Assembly: GCA_046541875.1 (NCBI GenBank)
Contig: JBKHCL010000003.1
Coordinates: forward strand, 1 to 64,000
Reading direction: 5' to 3'
DNA length: 64,000 bases
Origin: CAZFPT01 sp046541875
GTDB lineage: Bacteria > Planctomycetota > Phycisphaerae > SM23-33
Shown here: positions 27,042 to 36,312 of the stretch, one piece after another
How the letters are laid out: every line of letters begins with the position of its first letter
Position numbering within the stretch: the first letter of the stretch is position 1
Notes under the pieces: model-generated
The model's database searches: none
Told to the model about the DNA's origin: nothing
Seen by the model: the letters and a program-made list of their open reading frames with translations, nothing else
Translations under genes and position numbers: made by a program

Positions 27042-29825
27042 CTACTTTTCGGATTCGGTGCGTTCCAGAACGACGCCGGCTGCGTACACGGTAAACCCAT
27101 CCCACTGCGGTTTGTCGTCGCAGCGGAACTCGATCGCACCGGCTTCGCTCAGCGCGTCCAGCGGGATCTCCACCTCCTGCACGACGGCCTGCCCGTCGTT
27201 GGAGCTGGACCAGGGCAGGGGAATGGTCTCTTCGCCGATGACGACGACGCCTTCGCCCCGATGCACGCCGCGCGTCACCAGCCGAAGGAAGGCGGTCTCT
27301 GCCTGGTCGAGTCGGCTGCGATAGTGGATCTTGCCGGCGACGGCCTTGCCGGGCGTGACGCGACGGCAGGTGACGTCGGCGTAGTGCGTGGTCCGCGAGA
27401 GGGTGGCCGGTTTGGCGGTCTTTTTCTCGTCGTCCTTCTCGATGGGCTTGAGCGTGAAACGGAGTGTCTCCATGTGTCCCAGGCGTGGAGTGTTGTTGCT
27501 GTCCCTCGGCTCAAGCGAAGTCTTGTCGCCGTCCACGCGGAGGGCGAGCTGTTCGACGATGTCCCAGCCGGGCACGTTGAGGTTGAACGCCTGCTCCCGC
27601 CCGCTCTCGTTGTGGACCACCAGCACGATGTGCCCATCCTCGGTGCGGACGGCGACGGCCGACATGCCCACCGGCTGCGTGCAGGGCAGCATCCGTCCGC
27701 GCAGCGTGGAGAGCAGCCGATACGCGTGCTCCTCGCCGGTGTTCCGCAGGTAGCCTCCCCACAGGGCGTGGACGGCCCGGCCTTTGAGGATGTCCGGGCA
27801 GCGGCGGATCTCGTGGAGAATCTCGGAGACGTTGTAGAACGCCCGGCGGATATCGCTGTCGGAGAGGTCGTTGCATTCGGTGTTGTAAATCGGAAGTCGC
27901 CGCCCCAAGGCGGTGTCCATGTATGCGGTGGCGACGATGTAGCTGGCGGCGTAAGCGGCCGGGTTGCCGAAGTAGTGGTGTTCGGTGAGGAAGTCGGCCT
28001 TGTGGCCACAGCGATCCAGGAACGGGCGAACGTGCTTGGTGAACACCGAGTAGTCGTCCCCGTTCATCGACGGTGAGCAGGGCCCGCCCAGCAGGACGTG
28101 CTTGTTGGCCCGCTTCGCACCACGGTGGGCCGCCTCGAAGAGCGTGGCGTATTGGTCGGTGATGAGCTTGGCCGGCAGGTAGCCGTGCTGGGTGGGGTCG
28201 GTCCACGCCTTCTTCCCGGGCGGGTTTCGGAAGCCCATGTTCACGTGGCGGGCCCACATGAACGGTTCGTTCCACACTTCCAGCCGACGGAGCAGGTTGT
28301 TGCGGTCGCCCGGGCGCCAGGCGATTTTGCCCAACCCGTTGTAGAACTGTTCGACGTCGCGTGCGATCGCGTCGATGGGCGTGTCCATCCACACCGGGCG
28401 GGCCCAGAGATCCATGGTGTGGCAGTAGACGATGTTGTCGGTAGCGTTGGCGGCGACGGCCCGGCGGTAGAACGGCGTGCCGTCGGCGATGCTGCGGGCG
28501 GTCTTCTTCACCGCGCCGGATTGACTGGCTTCGGCGCCGCGCGCTCGACCCGAGAACCCCACGTGATCCAACGGCCGAAGGTATCCCGGATTGATCCGCC
28601 GCATGTATTCCGGCGGGGTGAGCTCCTGCCCCTTGGTTCGCGGCTGGGCGTGCCAGACATCGTGGAACCCGAACAACCCCTTGGGAACGTCGCGGGTTCC
28701 GTCGATGTTCAACTCGACGGCCGGGCTGACCGTGAGCGTCGGGGTCTGGGGATGCGTCACGCCTTGAGCGTTGCCGTGAAGCTCCACGCGTCTGACGGAG
28801 AACTCCACCGTACCGACGCCGTGGGGATTGTCCACGCCGATGAAGATGGCGGCGATTTTCTCTCGGTCGAAGTGGTAGTTGTCGCTGCCCCCGCGGAAGT
28901 CTTTCAGGGGGATCCGGAAGGTTCGCTCCCCGCCCGTCAGCCGAGCCGCCGAGGTGACCGAGTAGAATCCGCCGCCTTGTTCGGTGAACCCGACGGCGAC
29001 AGCGGCGTCGCTGCGGGCCTTCCGGGAGGAAACGGTCAGCAGGATCGCGCTGTGGTCGCTGAGGTCGAGGGGTTCGGCGAATCGTTTCACCGCCCAGCCG
29101 CTGGAGGGCGGGGCGACGCGCGTGGGGCTGAGCTTGACGGCCAGGCGCATTCCGCCCCCGTCGGCCGGCGCGATCACCACGTTGCCGCGCGGGGCGAATT
29201 GCCCGACCGCCCTGGCTGGGCTGACGCCTCCCAGCAGATCGCCCCGGGTCTTGACCTTGCCCCGGACGGCGGTGTAGCTGCCCGTGACCAGCGTCCCGCC
29301 GTAGCGGGGGGTGTCCTTGCGGTAGGAGGGCAGGAAGGCTTCGACGTCGCGACGGAAGGGCACGGTCTGACCGTGCTGGATGGTCGCCGCGAACTCGATA
29401 AGGTACTCATCCGGCGGGTTGGGAAAGCCCTTCTCGCGGCGGGATCGCGGGTGGTCCCAGCCGATGGTGACCGCCAGACTGCCGGTGATGCGGTTGCCCT
29501 CCCAGGTGACATCCTTGAGGGTCACCTCGTTCTTGCCGGCCTGGTTGTAGTTGGCTGAGGCGGTGTGCCCGTCGCCGGCCCATCGGCCTTGCGTGCGCCG
29601 GAGCTGGACGGTCACGTTGCCGTCGCCGCCGCCGGGCATCGGGCGGATGTCCTCGAAGGTCAGGGCGACGATGGTATTCGCGTCGCCCGAGGGCAGGTCG
29701 GTCGAGAAATCGGTCAGCAGCACGCGGGGCCCTTCGATGCGGGGGTCGGTCGTCCGTTGACAGCCGACGGCCAGGGACAGGGCAGCGAGGGTTACGGTCA
29801 GCAGCGGCAGGTTGCGTCGGATCAT
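27042..29825 (-). CDS. Lipoprotein glycoside hydrolase, clan GH-A-like
   Basis: A 927-residue protein starting at the ATG at 29825 (TGGAGA upstream) with a lipoprotein signal, lipobox LAVGC, so it should be anchored to a membrane. N-terminal beta-rich region of about 270 residues, a jelly-roll-like segment, then a (beta/alpha)8-type domain with LEVWNEPFMW (acid/base Glu), TEHHYFG and IYNTECND (nucleophile Glu). It ends in beta domains and an acidic tail. V-P-x-GLFG-x-H before the barrel ties it to the hydrolase at 18945. The N-terminal GGTLVTGSY stretch recalls a module in the heparinase-like proteins. Substrate unknown; a neutral or acidic plant or algal glycan is likely from the neighbours. 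Confidence 0.75.
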   Translation of the reverse strand: MIRRNLPLLTVTLAALSLAVGCQRTTDPRIEGPRVLLTDFSTDLPSGDANTIVALTFEDIRPMPGGGDGNVTVQLRRTQGRWAGDGHTASANYNQAGKNEVTLKDVTWEGNRITGSLAVTIGWDHPRSRREKGFPNPPDEYLIEFAATIQHGQTVPFRRDVEAFLPSYRKDTPRYGGTLVTGSYTAVRGKVKTRGDLLGGVSPARAVGQFAPRGNVVIAPADGGGMRLAVKLSPTRVAPPSSGWAVKRFAEPLDLSDHSAILLTVSSRKARSDAAVAVGFTEQGGGFYSVTSAARLTGGERTFRIPLKDFRGGSDNYHFDREKIAAIFIGVDNPHGVGTVEFSVRRVELHGNAQGVTHPQTPTLTVSPAVELNIDGTRDVPKGLFGFHDVWHAQPRTKGQELTPPEYMRRINPGYLRPLDHVGFSGRARGAEASQSGAVKKTARSIADGTPFYRRAVAANATDNIVYCHTMDLWARPVWMDTPIDAIARDVEQFYNGLGKIAWRPGDRNNLLRRLEVWNEPFMWARHVNMGFRNPPGKKAWTDPTQHGYLPAKLITDQYATLFEAAHRGAKRANKHVLLGGPCSPSMNGDDYSVFTKHVRPFLDRCGHKADFLTEHHYFGNPAAYAASYIVATAYMDTALGRRLPIYNTECNDLSDSDIRRAFYNVSEILHEIRRCPDILKGRAVHALWGGYLRNTGEEHAYRLLSTLRGRMLPCTQPVGMSAVAVRTEDGHIVLVVHNESGREQAFNLNVPGWDIVEQLALRVDGDKTSLEPRDSNNTPRLGHMETLRFTLKPIEKDDEKKTAKPATLSRTTHYADVTCRRVTPGKAVAGKIHYRSRLDQAETAFLRLVTRGVHRGEGVVVIGEETIPLPWSSSNDGQAVVQEVEIPLDALSEAGAIEFRCDDKPQWDGFTVYAAGVVLERTESEK

Positions 29826-29858
29826 GGGTGTCTCCAGATGGATGTGGGTGGCGCCAAC

Positions 29859-29888
29859 ACTATAGCCGCCCCGGCTGGGTTGCCACAA
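29859..29888 (-). promoter_or_regulatory. Predicted promoter of the lipoprotein hydrolase
   Basis: On the minus strand TTGTGG (29888-29883) and TATAGT (29864-29859) are 18 bases apart, ending 33 bases before the start codon. The -10 box matches consensus at five of six positions; the -35 box is weaker. Confidence 0.45.
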
Positions 29889-29982
29889 GAGCGGCGCATC
29901 GGCCACTGGCTGGACGGGGGGCGACCTGTTATGGTGTCAGGCGGGTTTCACTGGTGAACCCTCCCTCGTGAAAGGACACATC

Positions 29983-31044
29983 ATGAGACGTTCCCTTCTC
30001 GTTACTGCCGGTGTAGCAGCATTCATCTCCGGCGTGGTTGTTATCGCGTGGGCGTCGAGCCCGGGCGAGAAGCTCCCGGCCCCGCCGTTCGAACGCTCGC
30101 CTGCGGGTGGCAGCAACTCGCCCGAGCCGTCCGATCCGCTGCCGTTCGTGCTGAAGCTCGCGGAGATCGGCGGGGAAGGTTTCCGCATCCGCGTTCCGAC
30201 CGGCACGTACACCGCCCCCGAGGGCGGCGCGCCGGCGTATCGTGTGCCCGGACCCATCGCGTCCTTCAAAGGTCCGGACGGCCAATGGCGCGGCAGGGGA
30301 TACCTCGAAACGTACCCGAGGCTGATGAAGTTCTCCGGCAAGAAGGTGGACGTTGCCGACGCTGCCGACGGAACCCGCAGCAGTGCGACGCTGAAGTACA
30401 CCTTCGAGGGCGGGAAGACTTACGAGGTGAAGCTCGCCGTCAAGGCCGACCACGTGCTGCTGGAAGAGACCAGCGACCTGGGTCCGCGGAACATGTACGT
30501 GTTCGACGCTTTCCCGAACTGGCAGCCGACCAGCGGCTTTGCCGTCGGGCTGGCCGGTCAGACGCACGCGTTTCGCTATCTCCCATGCTTCTACGACAAG
30601 CCCGAGGCGACGGTCAATCCCACGGCTGAGCAGGCCCGGCGGGTTGGCACCGACGCCAAAGAGACCGACCCTGTCCCCGGCGGGGTGGCCGTCGTGTCGG
30701 CCGACGCGGAGAGCAAAGACGTCGCCGGTTTCTGGTGTCGAGACGTGGGCTCCTGGAGACAGGGCGAGGCGATGGGCTTCCAGCTCTGGCAGCGCCGCCA
30801 GCTGCCGGGCGAGCCGGCGAGCCGACACTTCCTCGGACCCGAGACCAAGAGCGACTCGACACCCAACCCCCGGACGGCCGGCATGCTCGGGAAAAGCCTC
30901 TACGAAGGACACGTGACCATCGAACTCAACCTCGGTGTCGGCAGCCGAAAGCTCGGCTTCACAGCCACACGCAAGGGCGAGGGCGACAAGCTGCCCGACC
31001 CGTTCAAGAAGCTCGTAGCCGCGACGTTGAAGGAGGGTGAATAA
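29983..31044 (+). CDS. Secreted beta-domain protein related to the heparinase N-terminal region
   Basis: A 353-residue secreted protein. ATG at 29983 is preceded by AAAGGA; an upstream ATG at 29968 would add five residues. The signal peptide ends near IAWASS. The mature part is beta-rich and contains VPGPIASF, GQWRGRGYLETYPRL and FEGGKTYEVKL. These align with VPGPVVSV, KQWIGDGYLDSM and FEDDRSYKVRV in the N-terminal part of the next protein. Both genes therefore carry one homologous beta module, here standing alone. There is no catalytic motif I recognise. The stop overlaps the next start (TAATG), so translation is coupled and a physical or functional partnership with the heparinase-like protein is likely. 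Confidence 0.65.
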   Translation: MRRSLLVTAGVAAFISGVVVIAWASSPGEKLPAPPFERSPAGGSNSPEPSDPLPFVLKLAEIGGEGFRIRVPTGTYTAPEGGAPAYRVPGPIASFKGPDGQWRGRGYLETYPRLMKFSGKKVDVADAADGTRSSATLKYTFEGGKTYEVKLAVKADHVLLEETSDLGPRNMYVFDAFPNWQPTSGFAVGLAGQTHAFRYLPCFYDKPEATVNPTAEQARRVGTDAKETDPVPGGVAVVSADAESKDVAGFWCRDVGSWRQGEAMGFQLWQRRQLPGEPASRHFLGPETKSDSTPNPRTAGMLGKSLYEGHVTIELNLGVGSRKLGFTATRKGEGDKLPDPFKKLVAATLKEGE

Positions 31045-34000
31045 TGACACTCGCCAAACGGATGATCCTGCTGTCGGCTGTCGTGATGCTGTCGGCTGTT
31101 CCGGCGGTGGCGAAGAACGTCAAGACGTTCGTGGTCAACGAGTATTTCGGCGTGCGATACCAGAACGAACCGGTCTCGTGCGACGTGACATTCGAGAAGC
31201 CCGTTCCGCTTTCGAGCATCGCCCTGTCTGAAGGCGAACAGCTCGACGACCGGCCCTTCCAGGTGGAGGTGCTCGAAGGCACGACGCAGGCCGTCAGAAA
31301 GGCCCGGGTCTGGACGCTGGTGAGCTTCCGCCCCAACAGTTGGTACCTGCAGGCCAAGGAGATTACGGACGTCGCCGCCTTGGTGAAGTCCATCAACGCC
31401 GACCTCGCTGCCGAAGGTCCGAGCCTCGGCAAGGAGGCGTGGGACACGATCCGCAAGGAGATGGATTGGCCTCGCGATCACAAGAAGCAGTTGCCCGCGA
31501 AGCTCACATCCGATCAGACCGACGCGCTGCGGCGCGGGATCAACCATTTCATCGGGCGGAACAAGCGATACGACAAGACGCTGGTCGAGAAGCTGGACTT
31601 GGCGAAGCGAGCGCCCGAGGCGCTCAAGGCACTGGGCGATAAGCGCCCCTCCAGTGCCGCGCTGCAGGAGGTCAACCGGGCCGCGGTCGATGCGGCGTGG
31701 AAGGGCATCGCCAAGCACAAGATCTATCCGCGGCAGAGGGTTTTCCACATCCACACCGGGGTTGAAACCCAACAGGGCCCAGCCGCGATCGAGACGCGAG
31801 ACGGGGGGACCTCGGGCGGAGTGAAGCTCGTCGAGTTGGATTCAGGCGTCTTCCGTTGCCGAGTGGTGGACCGGAGCATGACGTTCAAGACGCCGGTTTC
31901 GGCGCTGAAGGTTCCCGGGCCGGTGGTAAGCGTCTCGCGCGACGGAAAACAGTGGATCGGCGACGGCTATCTCGACAGCATGCGGCGGGTGGAGAAGATC
32001 GAGGTCACTCGCGACGACGGGCCCGTCTACTCGCAGCGGCGGATCGTGTACCACTTCGAGGACGACCGATCGTACAAGGTGCGGGTGCGCGTCTACCCGG
32101 GCAAGCCGTACGCGCAGCTGGTGGAGGACTTCGACGTCGGCGGCGCCTCGAAGTACGTGTTCAATTATGGCGACTGGACCGTCGACGGGTTCTACGACAT
32201 GGGCGACAGTCGACTGTATGGCTGGTCGCACGTGAAGGCGAGCAATCCCTGCGGCGACTTCGTGACCATCGAAGGCCAGAAGGCGCTGGCCCGGCTGGTG
32301 ATCTGGACGCAGCACAACTACTTCGCCGGCAAGCAGGAAATCATCGGCCTCAAGCAGCCTGCCCCCGACGCCCTGAGATCGCACTACGCCGAACAGCGTG
32401 AGAAGTACGCCGCCGACCTCGCGAAGTACAAGCGGCGCGTTGCGGAGGGCTGGACCGACCGTCGCGGCCGGGGGCCCCGCAAGCCGGACAAGCCCGATCA
32501 ACCCGCCTGGAGCGAGGATGTCTACACCCACGGCGGGGCGAGCATGGAAACGGGCAACGTGCTCACGCCGGCAGGCGACTCGCTCTGCGTGGGCGGGTTT
32601 TACATTCGCCCGGATCGCTGGACGCGGGCGAAGGTCAATCACGTGGACCTCTACCTCCGCCCCGAGGTCCCCGGCGATCGCATGACGCGCGGTGTGGTCG
32701 GCCTGAAGGGCGCCAAACTGCGCCCGGCGATGGAAGCGTGGCTGGTGGACGGACATCGCGAATGGGCCATCTTCGCCGTGCCGGCGGCCGACCGCGACTG
32801 GATGGCGAAGTCCCACGTGCGTGACGGCGTTTGGCCGTTGGATCGGTTGAACCGGCTGACGCTGGTGTGGAATTCGGACGGTTCGCCGGTGTCTCCCGCC
32901 AGCGCCAAACCGACGCTCGTCGACGCCGGCGGGGCCGCCTCTGCTGTGCTGAAGGGAACGCGCGGGCGGAGCGGGATGCAGTACTTCAACGGATCGAACG
33001 GCCACATTCGCGGCGGCTATCCACCCCGGGAGGGTTGGGACGGCAGCGTGACACCCACCCGCGCGAAGGACGCGGACATCAATCGGATGATCTCCCTGGC
33101 GATCACGGCCTACATGGCCGGCGACGACTCGGCCTATCCCAGCTTCCGGGCGATGCTTCCCTGGACGCATCCCGAGGCGATCAACCCGTTCTACCAGGGC
33201 ATGGAGAACATGAACTTCAACGCCGACCTCTACCGGTACGTCTCGTCGCGGGCCTACCCGCTGGCGAAGATGGGTCACCCCGAGGCCGACCGCTTCCTGA
33301 CGCATGCCGAGAAGAGTCTCGATATGGCGTTGAACCGTTACGTGTATCCCCAGAGTGGCTGCTGGGAGGAATCTCACGGCTACGCGGGGCACACGTTGAA
33401 GGTGGTCGGTCCGCTGGCGCAGGCGATGAAGAACACCAAAGGTCGACATGATTTCCTGAACGATCCGAGGCTGGCGCGGATGATGGAGTTTTTCCTGTAC
33501 GTTCACACCCCGATCGACAGGGACTTCGGCAATCGCGTGGTGCCGGCCGTCGGCGACCACGGCCAGAGCAAGAAAGGTCCGGCCGACCGACTGGGACCGA
33601 TGCTGGGACTCTTCGCGAATTCGACAGACCCCGAGGTCAAGCGGATCGCGGCGCAGGCGGCCTGGCTGATCCGCGAGGACAACGGCAACGTGCCCGACGG
33701 GATCACCCCCAGCAAGCCCGATATGCGAAGCCGCTGGCTGCAGGGCTACGGCAGCGTGCTGCGAGGCTTGGGCGAGAGCACGTCGGTCCTGGAGATCACG
33801 CTGGATCGTGGCGCGGTGCGGGCGGGCAAGAAACGCAAGAACAAGCCCCGCGAGATGACCCGCACGCCGATGATGCTGACGGTCCCGCTGGAGACGTCCG
33901 GCAAGCCGGTGACAATCCTTGGGGGCGGGGCGCCGCGACACAACCGAGGAACCATCTCGGGCACCGCGAAGCTCGCTCGGGAGGGTAAGGATCTCGTCAT

Positions 34001-35081
34001 CGAGTTGGACCTGGAGCTCGGCTCGGACAAGTGGGTCAAGGGCGGGCAGGGCAAGTACACCGTCAGGCTGGCCGGCTCGGACAAGAAGGGGTACACAGGT
34101 TCGGCGGCAGGGACGTTCGGAGGCCATGCGACCACCGGCGACGCCTCGGCCCGGGTGACCGACCGCAGCGAGGAGAGCTTCCTCGTGCTGCGGGCCGGCC
34201 AGAGCTGGGGCCATCACCACATGGACAAGGGCTCGATGTGGTTCTGGGGGCGCGGGGTGCATTTCTTCGGCGATTGTTCGTGGGGCGCCCCGCCCGGTGG
34301 CACGTACGGCAACCCGTTCAAGCAGGGCCCGGCCAGTGGCACGCAGATCGAGATGAAGGGTATTACCAACTGGACGCTGCCGTGCAAGTACGCCGCGCCG
34401 TACATTGCCGATGAGACGTACGCCGACGGGTACGATTACGCTCTGGCCCGCTGCCAGTTCCCGTTCAACCCGAAGCTGGAACTCGCGAAGGACGCGCCCT
34501 CGGCGCTGTGGAACGGCTACGACCGGCAGGTGCTGTTCGTGCATCCGGACGTGCTGATCGTGCGCGACAACGTCCAGGCGGTCTGTGAGACGGTGTGGCG
34601 GCTGCACAGCTTCCAGAAGGACAGCACGCGAGTGAAGGGCAACACCGCCACGCTGAAGAGTTCTCACGGTGTGACCGGCGAGTTGGCGATTGTTTACCCC
34701 CGGGGCGTGAAGCTCGATACGCTGGGCGAGTTCCCCAAGGTGAGCCCGTGGGGCGGTCAGCCTCACAAGGACAGCGGCAAACCGTTCTCCACGCTGATGC
34801 TCGAGTGGGAGATGCCCACGAATACCTCGGCGACCTGGGCGTTCGCGGTGCATGGCAAGGGGGAGAAGGCCCCGAAGACCGAGAAGCTCGACGAGAACGG
34901 CTACGTCACGAAGGTCACGCTGCATGACGGTTCGAGCATCGTGGCGCTGTTGAACATCGACCCGTTCGAGTACACCGTCGCCGGGCGGACGTTCAAAGGC
35001 ACAGCCGGCCTGGTGCGGACCGACGCAAAGGGCCGGACGACGTTTACCGCGATTCGCGGGACGTTCACCAAGGGCGATTGA
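31044..35081 (+). CDS. Heparinase II/III-like multidomain secreted protein (1345 aa)
   Basis: A 1345-residue secreted protein with a signal peptide ending near PAVAK. Order: N-terminal region with lysine-rich helices, a beta module shared with the preceding gene (about residues 260-440), an (alpha/alpha)-toroid (about 650-920) with GCWEESHGYAGH and VVPAVGDHGQS, and a heparinase II/III C-terminal beta-sandwich with AGQSWGHHHMDKGSMWFWG. Inserted between toroid and sandwich is a module with DKWVKGGQGKYTVRL (about residues 950-1050) that recurs in the protein at 60758. Known for the family: beta-elimination of uronic-acid polysaccharides using Tyr/His/Asn in the toroid. The HHH-x-D of the C-terminal domain is typical. 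Substrate is not deducible. It is followed by an enolase-superfamily enzyme gene, which fits uronate catabolism. Confidence 0.8.
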   Translation: MTLAKRMILLSAVVMLSAVPAVAKNVKTFVVNEYFGVRYQNEPVSCDVTFEKPVPLSSIALSEGEQLDDRPFQVEVLEGTTQAVRKARVWTLVSFRPNSWYLQAKEITDVAALVKSINADLAAEGPSLGKEAWDTIRKEMDWPRDHKKQLPAKLTSDQTDALRRGINHFIGRNKRYDKTLVEKLDLAKRAPEALKALGDKRPSSAALQEVNRAAVDAAWKGIAKHKIYPRQRVFHIHTGVETQQGPAAIETRDGGTSGGVKLVELDSGVFRCRVVDRSMTFKTPVSALKVPGPVVSVSRDGKQWIGDGYLDSMRRVEKIEVTRDDGPVYSQRRIVYHFEDDRSYKVRVRVYPGKPYAQLVEDFDVGGASKYVFNYGDWTVDGFYDMGDSRLYGWSHVKASNPCGDFVTIEGQKALARLVIWTQHNYFAGKQEIIGLKQPAPDALRSHYAEQREKYAADLAKYKRRVAEGWTDRRGRGPRKPDKPDQPAWSEDVYTHGGASMETGNVLTPAGDSLCVGGFYIRPDRWTRAKVNHVDLYLRPEVPGDRMTRGVVGLKGAKLRPAMEAWLVDGHREWAIFAVPAADRDWMAKSHVRDGVWPLDRLNRLTLVWNSDGSPVSPASAKPTLVDAGGAASAVLKGTRGRSGMQYFNGSNGHIRGGYPPREGWDGSVTPTRAKDADINRMISLAITAYMAGDDSAYPSFRAMLPWTHPEAINPFYQGMENMNFNADLYRYVSSRAYPLAKMGHPEADRFLTHAEKSLDMALNRYVYPQSGCWEESHGYAGHTLKVVGPLAQAMKNTKGRHDFLNDPRLARMMEFFLYVHTPIDRDFGNRVVPAVGDHGQSKKGPADRLGPMLGLFANSTDPEVKRIAAQAAWLIREDNGNVPDGITPSKPDMRSRWLQGYGSVLRGLGESTSVLEITLDRGAVRAGKKRKNKPREMTRTPMMLTVPLETSGKPVTILGGGAPRHNRGTISGTAKLAREGKDLVIELDLELGSDKWVKGGQGKYTVRLAGSDKKGYTGSAAGTFGGHATTGDASARVTDRSEESFLVLRAGQSWGHHHMDKGSMWFWGRGVHFFGDCSWGAPPGGTYGNPFKQGPASGTQIEMKGITNWTLPCKYAAPYIADETYADGYDYALARCQFPFNPKLELAKDAPSALWNGYDRQVLFVHPDVLIVRDNVQAVCETVWRLHSFQKDSTRVKGNTATLKSSHGVTGELAIVYPRGVKLDTLGEFPKVSPWGGQPHKDSGKPFSTLMLEWEMPTNTSATWAFAVHGKGEKAPKTEKLDENGYVTKVTLHDGSSIVALLNIDPFEYTVAGRTFKGTAGLVRTDAKGRTTFTAIRGTFTKGD

Positions 35082-35098
35082 CGCGGAAGGAGCAGACG

Positions 35099-36292
35099 AT
35101 GGATCGGCGCGAGTTCATGAAGCTGGCGGGCGTCGCCGGGGCGGCCGGCGCGCTGGCGACGGCGGGTCGTACACTGGCCCAGAGTGGCCAAAAACCCGAG
35201 CCCGCCCGCGAGGGCGAGGTGCGCATCAAGGACGTGGAGTGCTTCCCTGCCGGTCGGCTGTATGTGCGGATCACCACCGACGCCGGCGTCGAGGGCTGGG
35301 GCGAGGTCAACACCTTCTCGTCGAGCATCTCCCAGGCCATCGTCAAGACCTACCGCCCATTGCTGGTGGGGGTGAACCCCACGCGGATCGAGCATATCTG
35401 GCAGATGCTGTTCCGGGCCCATCGCAACATGCGTGGCGGGTTGGCGTTTGCGGCCGCGATCGCCGGGATCGACATCGCCCTGTGGGACCTGCTGGGTAAG
35501 CTTCTCAAGCAGCCGGTCTCCACGCTGCTGGGCGGGCCCTGTCGGCGGACGCTGCGGAGTTACCCGTCGCCCAACGCCCACAAGGTGACCTCGCACACGC
35601 TGCACGAGATGGTCGAGACGCCCAGCGACATCGATCGCATCGCCGACGACGTGCACAAGACGCGCAGGAAGCTCGGCAAGGGCGGGCTGGTGATGGTGGA
35701 CGGCCATGGGAAGTTCACCGCGCAGGTGGCGATCCAACTGGCGAAGAAAATCGAGGACGCCGGGGTGTTGTTCTTCGAGGAAGTCGTCCCGCCGGAGAAC
35801 AACGACGACCTGGTCCGCGTGAAGAAGGCGACGACGGTTCCGCTGGCGGCCGGTGAGCGGATGGCGACGATCTGGCCGTTCCGCGAGATTCTCGAAGCCC
35901 GCGCCGTCGACGTGCTCAACGCGGACATCGTGGAGGTCGGCGGGATCAGCCAGATGAAGAAGCTCGCGGGAATCGCCGAGTTGTACGACGTGCCGCTGGC
36001 GCCGCACAGCACGCACTCGGCGATCGGGCTGGCGGCCAGTCTGCACGTGGCTGCTTCGGTGAACAATTTCCTCGTGCACGAGGCGTACTCGCACATCGCC
36101 AACGGCCCGTCGTTTGTCGGCGAGCTGGAATGGACGAAGAACAAGACCGCCGTCAAGCTGCCCGACGGGCCCGGACTCGGGGTGGCGGTGAACCTCGACG
36201 GACTCAAGTCGGCCGTCGCGAAACGCGCCGAGAAACCCACCGGCCTCAAGAAGGCCTACTTCCTCAAGGACGGTTCCGTCGCCGATCGGTAG
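35099..36292 (+). CDS. Enolase-superfamily acid-sugar dehydratase-like protein with Tat signal
   Basis: A 397-residue mandelate racemase/muconate lactonizing-type protein. ATG at 35099 follows GGAAGGAG. The first residues MDRREFMKLAGVAG form a twin-arginine signal, so it is probably exported folded or tethered. The N-terminal capping domain holds VEGWGEV. The barrel shows metal-ligand candidates in VMVDGHGKF, FFEEVVPP and LAAGERMAT, and the PHSTHSAIG stretch that carries the catalytic histidine region in galactonate-dehydratase relatives. The likely reaction is dehydration or epimerisation of an aldonic/uronic acid; the substrate is unknown. It lies 17 bases after the heparinase-like gene and is probably cotranscribed with it. 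Confidence 0.82.
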   Translation: MDRREFMKLAGVAGAAGALATAGRTLAQSGQKPEPAREGEVRIKDVECFPAGRLYVRITTDAGVEGWGEVNTFSSSISQAIVKTYRPLLVGVNPTRIEHIWQMLFRAHRNMRGGLAFAAAIAGIDIALWDLLGKLLKQPVSTLLGGPCRRTLRSYPSPNAHKVTSHTLHEMVETPSDIDRIADDVHKTRRKLGKGGLVMVDGHGKFTAQVAIQLAKKIEDAGVLFFEEVVPPENNDDLVRVKKATTVPLAAGERMATIWPFREILEARAVDVLNADIVEVGGISQMKKLAGIAELYDVPLAPHSTHSAIGLAASLHVAASVNNFLVHEAYSHIANGPSFVGELEWTKNKTAVKLPDGPGLGVAVNLDGLKSAVAKRAEKPTGLKKAYFLKDGSVADR

Positions 36293-36312
36293 GACATCGC
36301 ACCGAGAACCTG

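Noticed and set aside
31842..34925. Minus-strand open frame of 1027 codons opposite the heparinase-like gene
   Set aside because: Arg/His/Gln-rich shadow typical of high-GC DNA; no ribosome site, no domain, and the plus strand carries a clear protein.
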